Assembly: GCF_032854445.1 (NCBI RefSeq)
Contig: NC_088295.1
Location: forward strand, 1,862,501-1,926,500
DNA: 64,000 nucleotides
Source: Liolophura sinensis
Lineage: Eukaryota; Mollusca; Polyplacophora; Chitonida; Chitonidae
Direction: 5' to 3'
Of this stretch, positions 55,480-64,000 are shown piece after piece. The stretch's first letter is position 1. Every line of letters begins with the position of its first letter. The translations under genes and the position numbers were made by a program. The notes beneath the pieces are model-generated. The model worked only from the letters and a program-made list of their open reading frames with translations, did no database searches and was not told the DNA's origin.

Positions 55480-58400
55480 ATTTCTTTTTCATTATTTATT
55501 ATTAAAACTAAATTTAACATACATTAGTAAAGTCAACATTTTTTAATCTAGTACATGTATTAAAGTGCCTCCAATTAATATCACAATGGCTGCTGAAAGT
55601 GTAGAATAACCATAAGAGCAAATGTAGCAACATTAGAAAACAAAATGGACGACAGGCAAAATGCCATCTCATTCAGCATATTTAACAGTAAGGCCACATG
55701 GTTAAAACAGGAAGTTTCTGTGTTCACATGACTTTTCTTCAACTGGATGGAAACGTGAAATTGTAAAATATGGATTCCCCAAGTTTGGAGACAATGCTGA
55801 AATAGAACAGATAACTGCATGGTATCACATTTGGATATGACAGGGCATTCTTCCCTAACTCCTCAACCACTTCACACATGTCGTGATTTATCATCCTACA
55901 GCACGACAGCAACTGTTTTCTGTACTGATTTATAGTCATTATAAAACATGAAGCAGCTTCAGGCAAATGAAACATCATTTGGATAGAAAATCAGTTTCAA
56001 CGTTATATGCCTAGACGCATGCAAAATGGCAATTTTACACAACAAATACACAACTCACATATAACAAAAGCAACTAAATAAAAGTTTGTAATAATAAAAG
56101 AACTGGATATGTTTGTGAGTGAAGTCGGTCAGTCTGTAATATTTTTTTCTGACACTAATCAGCTTTAAGTGCATGTCTCACATTATCTTCTGAAATTAAA
56201 CATCTCAACACTTTCTTTTGCAAGGGAAAATAAAGTTGCAACGTTTTCTACAACAACAACACCACCTTGCAGAATTTTCACATGCAACTGAACAGTTTTG
56301 AGAAGCACACCATGAATACAGATCTAGAATGAGCAGAGTTTTAAGCATCAATAAGCACACTAGGCAATAGCGAATGAAAACTTGAGCAGTTGTGGAGAGA
56401 ACATACATGGTATAAAATACACAGAATGGCCTCCATGACATTGCACACTTCACATGACTAACAGCAAAACTCCAACAAAGTTAAAATGTTTTGAGACAAT
56501 GAATGTGACATATCAACAGTGTATAAACCTTGGGATGGAATCAAACGAATGTAGAAATATAAAAATATGATTTGTAAATAAGGAAACTTGCAGAGGTTCA
56601 TCAAAGACGAAGAAAAGCCACTATGTGGTATTCACAGTACCTTACATACAGAGCTATGAATGGCCACAACTTGTAACACTAATGCTTACACAGCCATAAC
56701 CAAAACGACATATTTTCAGCTGGACATTTATTGCCATTATAAAAGATGAAAGAGAATTCGTTTTCAAAACGATGCATTTCAGAGACATTTATCAAACTCC
56801 TGAAACTAACCTGTGTATCAAACCATGATACCTGTGCGTGTGGGCTATGGTTGTGACCAGAATATACCGTGCAGAGAACCCTGCTGTCATTCCTTTTGTC
56901 ATTCCTTACCCCTGGAGCACACAGGGTAAGACTGAGGCTGAGACTGACGCTGATCTTGACAGTTTCAGTCTCTGGTACAACGGTAGATCAACTGTTCTCC
57001 ACTTTTGTATACACACTTCATGTGGCCATACTAAAACTGCATGCGACTTGATGTGACGCTATTTCACATTATTTAAATAATCCAAATGTGGCAACCTGTG
57101 TCCAGGTAATTGTTCCACACATACATCTCCATGCACTTGTTCATAGGTACATGTAATAAGCTGCTGAATGCTCTGATGGGGAAAACAGGTATAAGGAAAA
57201 GTGAAGGAGTGCTGAACTTCCCTTCTTATCAGGGATACTTCAAAACTGCCCTACTTTGATGTTAAAAACTGCAATTGGAATACAAAGATTGTAGAAATAT
57301 GGAAATGTTCCCCATCTTCCGCTCAGAAAAAACAATTCCTGTCCACCCCACACTTGTTTTTTCCAAAAAATATGGATGAGTAAAACTACATAGAATTTAG
57401 AAATAACACTTGATAAAATGGTGGCATTCCCATTTGCACCCATGTACATGGAATTCAGATATCCTAAAAATGACTTTTCAATCCCCTTGAAATATGCACA
57501 GCATGTATCTGCATTTGCAAAAAATGCATATGGGTAATATGTGCAAATTATCAATGGACAAAAACACAAAGGTGCATATAGCTCAGCTTTAAGAGGACAA
57601 TAGGCTTACGAATATGTGTTTGATCTACGTGTATGTACAGTAACATTGAGAATGATATGACACATAAAGGACATGACAATCTGCTGCCATCATCAAAAAC
57701 ATTCAACTGTCAAAGCTTAAAATCTTGTTAACACATCAAAAAAATAACGCTTGAGCAGCCAAAATGGAAAAACAGGACGAAAAACTGGAACATAAAAATG
57801 ATTCCACATGACTTGTATCACAATCATCAATCCACATAAACACTTCACATGGTATTTGGCTTATCAAATGTTCCACGTAGCATTTGGCTTGTCCATTTCC
57901 ACATATATATAAGTCATGTTCCACATAGCATTAGGCCTCCGCTTGTCCTCAGCCACATAAAGTCATATTCCGCGACATTAGGCTACGCTTGTCCACTACC
58001 GCGTCATATTCCACATGACATTTGGCTACAATTGTCATCCGCCACATAAAGTCATGTTCCACATGACATCTGGCTATAATTGTCCTCCGCCACATAAAGT
58101 CATGTTCCACATGGCATTTGGCTACACTTGTCCTCCGACATAAAGTCACGTTCCACATGACATTTGGCTACACTTGTCCTTCGCCACATAAAGTCATGTT
58201 CCACATGGCATTTGGCTACACTTGTCCTCCGCCACATAAAGTCATCTTCCACATGACATTTGGCTACGCTTGTCCTCCGCCACATAAAGTCATGTTCCAC
58301 ACAGCATTTGGCTACACTTGTCCTCCGCCACATAAAGTCATCTTCCACATGAAATTTGGCTACAACTGTCCTCCGCCACATAAAGTCATGTTCCACATGA

Positions 58401-58523
58401 CATTTGGCTACACTTGTCCTCCGCCACATAAAGTCATATTCCACGACATTAGGCTACGCTTGTCCACTACCACACAAGATTAGGCTATGCTTGTCCTCTG
58501 CCAAATATCCTGATAGATACTTG
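55480..58523 (-). other. Probable 3' UTR of the minus-strand gene
   Basis: Follows the minus-strand stop codon and contains no supported coding exon. AATAAA on the minus strand at 55495-55500 could end the transcript, giving a 3-kb 3' UTR; nearer signals such as one near 56727 would make it shorter. It holds a 47-bp minisatellite at its stop-codon end. Confidence 0.4.
57845..58495. repeat. Minisatellite next to the stop codon of the minus-strand gene, ~47-bp unit, ~13 copies
   Basis: The unit acttgtcctccgccacataa + agtcatgttccacatgacat + ttggctac repeats. On the minus strand it reads catgtggaacatgactttat, then gtggcggaggacaagtg. It begins about 30 bp after the stop, so it would be transcribed in the 3' UTR. 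Confidence 0.93.
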
Positions 58524-58593
58524 TCAAACCTCAACAGGCTCAGTGGCATCTTCCAGGTCAAAGGGTAATCCATCTGGGTTAGGATCTTCCTCA
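58524..58593 (-). CDS. Minus-strand gene, last coding exon
   Basis: 70 nt, acceptor tgtgttttag. Completes AG|T (Ser), then EEDPNPDGLPFDLEDATEPV EV and TGA at 58526-58524. Confidence 0.85.
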
Positions 58594-61500
58594 CTAAAAC
58601 ACAAGGTAAATTGACATTGAGTTAACAAGATACATGTACAGTTACATGCACAGTTTCAGACTTTTCAGAGTCAAAGGAACATTTCTCACATGACCATACT
58701 AAATGTATCATACTGCACCTGACAAGCTTATTCGCCCAAAACATGTAGAGATTTGTCACATGACCATACTAAATGTATCATACTGCACCTGACAAGCTTA
58801 TTCGCCCAAAACATGTAGAGATTTGTCACATGACCATACTAAATGTATCATACTGCACCTGACATAAGCTTATTTGCCCAAAACATGTAGAGATTTGTCA
58901 CATGACCATACTAAATGTATCATACTGCACCTGACAAGCTTATTCGCCCAAAACATGTAGAGATTTGTCACATGACCATACTAAATGTATCATACTGCAC
59001 CTGACAAGCTTATCGCCCAAAACATGTAGAGATTTGTCACATGACCATACTAAATGTATCATACTGCACCTGACAAGCTTATTCGCCAAAAAAATGTAGA
59101 GAGATTTGTCACATGACCATACTGCAACTCACATAAGCTTATTCAACAAAAAAACTGTATATATTTTCCAGGAAACAAATGTGAATGCATTACATGAACT
59201 TGATTCAGGCAAGGACAAGTATGAGTGATGGTAACAAGGACAAGTATGAGTGATGGTAACAAGGACAAGTATGAGTGATGGTAACAAGGACAAGTATGAG
59301 TATGAGTATGAGATGGTAACAAGGACAAGTATGAGTGATGGTAACAAGTACAAGTATGAGTACGAGATGGTAACAAGAACATGTATGAGTGATGGTAACA
59401 AGGACAAGTATGAGTGATGTAACAAGTACAAGTATCAGTATGAGATGGTAACAAGGACAAGTATGAGTGATGGTAACAAAGACAAGTATGAGTATGAGAT
59501 GGTAACAAGGACAAGTATGAGTGATGGTAACAAGTACAAGTATGAGTATGGGATGGTAACAAGAACATGTATGAGTGATGGTAACAAGTACAAGTATGAG
59601 TATGAGTGATGGTAACAAGGACAAGTATGAGTGATGGTAACAAGGACAAGTATGAGTGATGGTAACAAGTACAAGTATGGGTATGGGATGGTAACAAGGA
59701 CAAGTATGAGTGATGGTAACAAGGACAAGTATGAGTGATGGTAACAAGGACAAGTATCAGTATGAGATGGTAACAAGGACATGTATGAGTGATGGTAACA
59801 AGGACAAGTATGAGTGATGGTAACAAGGACAAATATGAGTGATGGTAACAAGTACAAGTATGAGTATGAGATGGTAACATGGTCAAACATGAGTGATGGT
59901 AACAAGTATGAGTATGAGATGGTAACAAGGACAAGTATGAGTGATGGTAACAAGTACAAGTATGAGTATGATATGGTAACAAGGTCAAATATGAGTGATG
60001 GTAACAAGTACAAGTATGAGTATGAGATGGTAACATGGTCAAGTATGAGTATGAGATGGTAACAAGGACAAGTATGAGTGATGGTAACAAGTATGAGTAT
60101 GAGATGTAACAAGGACAAGTATGAGTGTGAGATGGTAATAAGTACAAGTATGAGTATGAGATGGTAACAAGGACAAGTATGAGTGATGGTAACAAGTACA
60201 AGTATGAGTATGAGATGGTAACAAGGACAAGTATGAGTGATGGTAACAAGGACAAGTATGAGTGATGGTAACAAGTACAAGTATGAGTATGAGATGGTAA
60301 CAAGGACATGTATGAGTGATGGTAACAAGGACAAGTATGAGTGATGGTAACAAGTACAAGTATGAGTATGAGATGGTAACAAGGACAAATACCTGTCATA
60401 GTCAGAGTTTGACTCGTTGGAGTTGTCAGAGATACTACGGGCCACCCCTCCACTGAATGTTGAGATTTTTGGCTGCGTGTAATCGCTGTAAGAGCTGGCC
60501 GGGGCATAGATGTCAGGGCCTGATTTGCTGTCTAAGTGAGGAGCACCTGCCGGGTTCTGACTGATGGCCACAGGGCGAGGGGTGGGGTAGTTCCTGTACC
60601 CACTCCTCACCCCGTAAGACTCTGCGGAACCACCACTGTTCTCTTTAGGTGCCATGGGGGCAGAGACTAGCACAGTTTTGCCCGGACGGAGTGTCCCATT
60701 GGCCTGCATGTGAGTCTCTATATAAGGCACAGGCACTGAGCTGTAGTGACCGGGCGAGTGGCGGGTTAAGACAGGCACTCTGGAGTCAGGGATAACATCA
60801 GTCCTGCTCCTTTCTAGCGAATCAATAGGTGAGGCATAGACTGTGTTTACCACTGTGGGGCGCTCACTGCTGATAGACGTACTCGTTGTTTCTGGTGTAG
60901 GTGTGGTTGGAAAGGGGTTAGCTCTGCCTTCCTCTTCTGTTTCACCATCTTCTAGAGACTGAAACAGATACACAAAGTCAGACAGCGATATACATCTGGT
61001 TCTTCATACGTCAATCATTATATATGATTAACATCGACAAAGTGATGAAAATTAAATTATCTGAGGTTGACACAGATGTAAGTACATATTCACTTCTACC
61101 TTCTTGATGAAAACAAATGTAATTCATAAGGTGTCACTCTCAGTCATAACCATGTAAGCAATACTCATTTACAGTCATAACCATGTAAGTCATACTCACT
61201 TAGTCATAACCATGTAAGCAATACTCATTTACAGTCATAACCATGTAAGCCATACTCATTTACAGTCATAACCATGTAAGCCATACTCATTTACGTGTAT
61301 ACTCATCTGCAGCATGAATCAGGTATTAAAAGACATTTGTGGTCATAACCATGTCAGTCATTGGAGTTTTATTTCAGTCTGATATTCATGACTCACTTGT
61401 CTTGTCTCCACATAATCCTGTAACATCTGTTTGGCCCACTCTAGCAGGGAGAGGCCGTCCGCGGGCACACTGCTTCCCGCATCTTTCTTGTTTAACATGA

Positions 61501-63683
61501 CCAGGACCCGACACAGCTGGTGGATCACACCTCTGTAATATGAGACAGTACCACTGTTTTCACACCTTATATTGCACATCAGCACTGTCCGCACCATATA
61601 TTGCAAATCAGTACTGTCCGCACCATATACTGCAGGTCAGTACTGTTCGCACCATATACTTCACGACAGTACTGTTCGCACCATATACTTCACTACAGTA
61701 CTGTTTCCACCATATACTTCACTACAGTGCTGTTCGTACCATATACTTCACGACAGTACTGTTCACACCATAAACTTCACGTCAGTACTTTTGGCACCAT
61801 ATACTTCACGTCAGTACTGTTCGCACCATATACTTCATGACAGTACTGTTCGCACCATATACTTCACGACAGTACTGTTCGCACTATATGCTTCACTACA
61901 GTACTGTTCGCACCATATACTTCATGACAGTACTGTCCGCACCATATATTGCACATCAGTACTGTCCGCACCATATACTGTAGGACAGTACTGTTCACAC
62001 CATATACTTCACGACAGTACTGTTCGCATCATATACTTCACTACAGTTCTGTTTGCACCATATACTTCATGACAGTACTGTTCGCACCATATACTGTACT
62101 GTTCGCACCATATACTTCACTACAGTACTGTTCGCACCATATGCTTCACTACAGTACTGTTCACACCATATACTTCACTACAATGCTGTCCGTACCATAT
62201 ACTGTACATCAGTACTGTTCAGAACACATATTATCTGTTGGCAGCAAATACTGTCTGTGGGCAGCATATACTGTCAGTTCCACATACTGTAAGACCTACA
62301 GGGAGGCACGGGTTCAGGTTGTTTGACATGATAAGGGTACGCATAAAAATGAAAGAGCAATAAACTGGAGGCCAGGACAAACTCCAACAGAAGATGTGAT
62401 ATACTTAACTAGGGTATACACCTTTACGCCTGTACGATCCATGATTCTCTATTGCCATTGGCTGACAAGTCCCCTTGACTTTATTTTTCTTTGTGACATA
62501 TTCCATGGCGCATCACTGTGACTTCATACCACCAAATCAGCGCTGTCTGCAGTCGACATGGCTTGAATGATTTTTCGCAGTTCAGTTGTATAGAAATGCC
62601 AGAAGGGCTGTCTATTTGATTTGTAGGGACATAATCATTAAGCACCCCTTGAAAAGAGTATTTGGGGATTCAAGCCTTTAGAGTGAAATTTTAAACCTTC
62701 ACCTGTGCCTCAGGCTAAAATTTCACACCCAGGGTTTAAAGCCCCTTATACCATTCTAAAAACTCTGATTAGATGACTTATCAACTTAATATGACAATGT
62801 TTGTGAGTCATTAGGTGATATGACCATACTTGTATGTAGGAATTCTGGCATCATTGGGTTCCATTGCACGCACTCTCTTGCGAATCTGGTTGAGAAGATC
62901 TAGTAGCATTTGAGCATTGGGCTTCATTTTCTCCACTTCCTTCAGGTAATCCTCTTTGTTGATCACAGGTGGTTCTGGATGAACAACTGGAACAGACGAG
63001 AGAGAATACTGTATTACTAAGCAATCAGGGAAGGTCCAGTGTCTTGAAAAAGTACAATGGCAATAAATTCAAACACATAGGTGTAAGAACGCTTAAATTC
63101 ATCAGTGTAATCCAGCCCAATCTGTGAACACTGAAGTACACTCAAAGTATTTCATTTTCTCAAACTCCTAGTAAGAACATGTTCTATTTACAAAATCTGA
63201 CCTATGTGAAGAAATTTTGAAAATTAGAACGCTTAACACTTAATAATTAAACTTACTGAACCCTCTGTTTTCAAACACTGGAATCTGAAATGCAATGAAA
63301 AAATGTTATTTATTAGATTTACTACAACAACATGATGTGCGAACATGTTTCAGTGTAGCCAAGGTTTTCAGCAGCACCCATTACCCCATCAACATTTATT
63401 ACATGAGAGCAGTGATAAATCTGAAATGTAGTGCCATAATGTGGCAGGTCATTCAGTGTGGCACTGACTTTTGCTGCACTATGAAAGTTACCAGCCAGAA
63501 TCTATTCATTACTATGGATAGGGACATGGAGATATACATTGTACATATATATATAGATTGTATATGAATTACAGTAAATAATGTATTCACAGTTCAGAGG
63601 TTAGTTGTCAAGTTACCTTTCTCATGTGTCCCATCTCCATGCTGTTGGTGTGCAGGTATCGTCCCTGAAGGTTCACTCTACCC
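58524..63683 (-). CDS. Unrecognised gene, C-terminal part (six exons, partial at the right edge)
   Basis: Six coding exons chain in phase on the minus strand: 63683-63617, 63284-63257, 62986-62830, 61532-61397, 60958-60393, 58593-58524, about 340 residues. The first four give GRVNLQGRYLHTNSMEMGHM, RKIPVFENRGF, then helical EDYLKEVEKMKPNAQMLLDL, RKRVRAMEPNDARIPTYK, and a second helical block GVIHQLCRVLVMLNKKD..SLLEWAKQMLQDYVE. Exon 5 is Ser/Pro/Thr-rich with possible Tyr-phosphorylation sites (TVVNTVYASP, GPDIYAPASSYSDY) and looks disordered. The end is acidic: NSDYDSEEDPNPDGLPFDLE, DATEPVEV. No signal peptide or membrane span is seen. It looks like an intracellular scaffold or signalling protein, but I do not recognise the family. 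Confidence 0.8.
58685..59140. repeat. Minisatellite in the last intron of the minus-strand gene, ~70-bp unit, ~6 copies
   Basis: The unit ttgtcacatgaccatactaa + atgtatcatactgcacctga + caagcttattcgcccaaaac + atgtagagat is highly uniform until the last, shortened copy. Confidence 0.95.
59210..60390. repeat. Minisatellite abutting a donor of the minus-strand gene, ~25/30-bp units, ~45 copies
   Basis: The unit gtatgagtgatggtaacaag + gacaa alternates with gtatgagtatgagatggtaa forms. It touches the exon donor: on the minus strand GACAG|gtatttgtccttgttacc runs straight into the array. Minus-strand frames stay open for up to 454 codons, purely from repetition. Confidence 0.96.
60393..60958 (-). CDS. 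Minus-strand gene, large Ser/Pro-rich exon
   Basis: 566 nt, acceptor tatctgtttcag, donor GACAG|gtattt. Encodes SLEDGETEEEGRANPFPTTP onward through SAPMAPKENSGGSAESYG to ISDNSNESNSDYD. Low-complexity, probably disordered. Confidence 0.88.
61130..61290. repeat. Minisatellite, ~31-bp unit, ~5-6 copies
   Basis: The unit agtcataaccatgtaagcca + tactcatttac lies in the intron between the fourth and fifth exons listed for the minus-strand gene. Confidence 0.9.
61397..61532 (-). CDS. Minus-strand gene, helical exon 2
   Basis: 136 nt, acceptor tcatattacag, donor CAA|gtgagt. Encodes GVIHQLCRVLVMLNKKDAGS then SVPADGLSLLEWAKQMLQDY VETRQ. Confidence 0.88.
61545..62290. repeat. 29-bp minisatellite beside an acceptor of the minus-strand gene, ~25 copies
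   Basis: The unit agtactgttcgcaccatata + cttcacgac has variants at cttcac/ttgcac/ctgtag. It starts about 12 bp from the exon at 61532. Because 29 bp cycles through all frames, long spurious open frames arise on the plus strand. Confidence 0.95.
62291..62829. other. Intron of the minus-strand gene, unassigned
   Basis: Unique sequence. Near 62655-62770 a partial inverted pattern (ggggattcaagcctttagag, ccagggtttaaagcccctta) may be a foldback element. Confidence 0.45.
62830..62986 (-). CDS. Minus-strand gene, helical exon 1
   Basis: 157 nt, acceptor cgtctgttccag, donor AA|gtatgg. Encodes VHPEPPVINKEDYLKEVEKM, KPNAQMLLDLLNQIRKRVRA, MEPNDARIPTYK. Confidence 0.88.
63257..63284 (-). CDS. Minus-strand gene, 28-nt microexon
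   Basis: Acceptor tgcatttcag, donor A|gtaagt. Encodes IPVFENRGF plus one base. Its phase fits both neighbours exactly, the main support for so short an exon. Confidence 0.75.
63617..63683 (-). CDS. Minus-strand gene, first exon visible
   Basis: 67 nt, acceptor gattttctcag, donor AAG|gtaact. Encodes GRVNLQGRYLHTNSMEMGHM RK. Earlier exons lie beyond the right edge. Confidence 0.8.
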
Positions 63684-63754
63684 CTGAGAAAATCACACAA
63701 GGACACAGACCTACAGTTTACCATTTACTATACTTTCAATGTACAGTACCCAAT

Positions 63755-64000
63755 CCCTAACTCTATACATTTTACCATACTGTACACATTTTATCGTACT
63801 GTACATGTTACCGTATTGTACCCATTTTACCATACTGTACACATTTTACCGTACCTTACCCATTTTATTGTACCAAACACATTTTACCGTACCATACAGA
63901 TTTTACCATAGCATACACATTTTAATGTACTGTACACATTTTACCGTACCGTACCCATTTTATCGTACCTAACACATTATACCATACCGTACAGATTTTA
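63755..64000. repeat. Minisatellite at the right edge, ~19-bp unit
   Basis: The unit cattttaccgtaccgtaca has many substitutions and continues past the window edge. Confidence 0.9.

Noticed and set aside
59143-60507. 454-codon minus-strand frame (SLLPSLILVLVTI repeats), hydrophobic and membrane-like
   Set aside because: Lies in the intron array after the donor at 60393. Two other frames are open over the same repeats, so the membrane-like look comes from the repeat composition.
61572-62072. Long plus-strand frames across 61540-62330
   Set aside because: The 29-bp unit cycles through all frames. It is an intron of the minus-strand gene.

Overview
The window is animal nuclear DNA, most likely from a mollusc or another lophotrochozoan. 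Genes are split into many short exons with GT..AG introns. A U2 snRNA gene of invertebrate type and an intron-containing tRNA-Ile(UAU) are present. Several dispersed repeats (tRNA-headed SINEs and a 'gaatatttcac...' element) resemble repeats I associate with mollusc genomes. There is no bacterial or viral gene organisation.

Layout. Positions 1-11589 hold no convincing protein gene. They contain minisatellites (944-1580, 2600-5775, 7499-7722, 8640-8890), a perfect 22-bp inverted repeat (7334-7387), the tRNA-Ile(UAU) on the minus strand (9331-9439) and dispersed repeats. A 51-bp minisatellite (11590-12815) runs almost to the start codon of the main gene. From 12881 to 52765 on the plus strand lies a complete TMF1 gene (TATA element modulatory factor 1 / ARA160, a Golgi golgin). 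I could place 34 coding exons whose splice phases all chain. Exon 1 encodes the N-terminal tryptophan motif linked to vesicle capture, exon 2 a long acidic Ser/Thr-rich region, exons 3-29 the coiled coil, and exons 31-34 the conserved C-terminal region. A U2 snRNA gene (46038-46224) sits in an intron in the same orientation. TMF1 and a second gene converge tail to tail around 53.8-55.5 kb. The second gene is on the minus strand (63683 down to 58524, continuing beyond the right edge). I could chain its last six coding exons but do not recognise the protein.

The most unusual feature is the tandem repetition, which fills a large part of almost every large intron. Several arrays are built from the gene's own exon-intron junctions. 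The clearest is at 41475-42780: the 3' 57 nt of exon 18 is repeated as nine complete 57-nt phase-0 exons plus one shortened copy. Each unit is separated from the next by an intron of exactly 69 nt, and each has its own acceptor and gtaagt donor. Other arrays multiply the donor of exon 15 (38897-39480), the end plus donor of exon 16 (40310-40745), the donor of exon 33 (50812-51950) and an acceptor-like motif upstream of the start codon. Including every array exon, the coding length is a multiple of three (about 1706 residues) only if one base is removed from exon 2. Exon 2 shows a frame break at a run of five G (14994-14998), which may be an assembly error, an allele, or a real frameshift.
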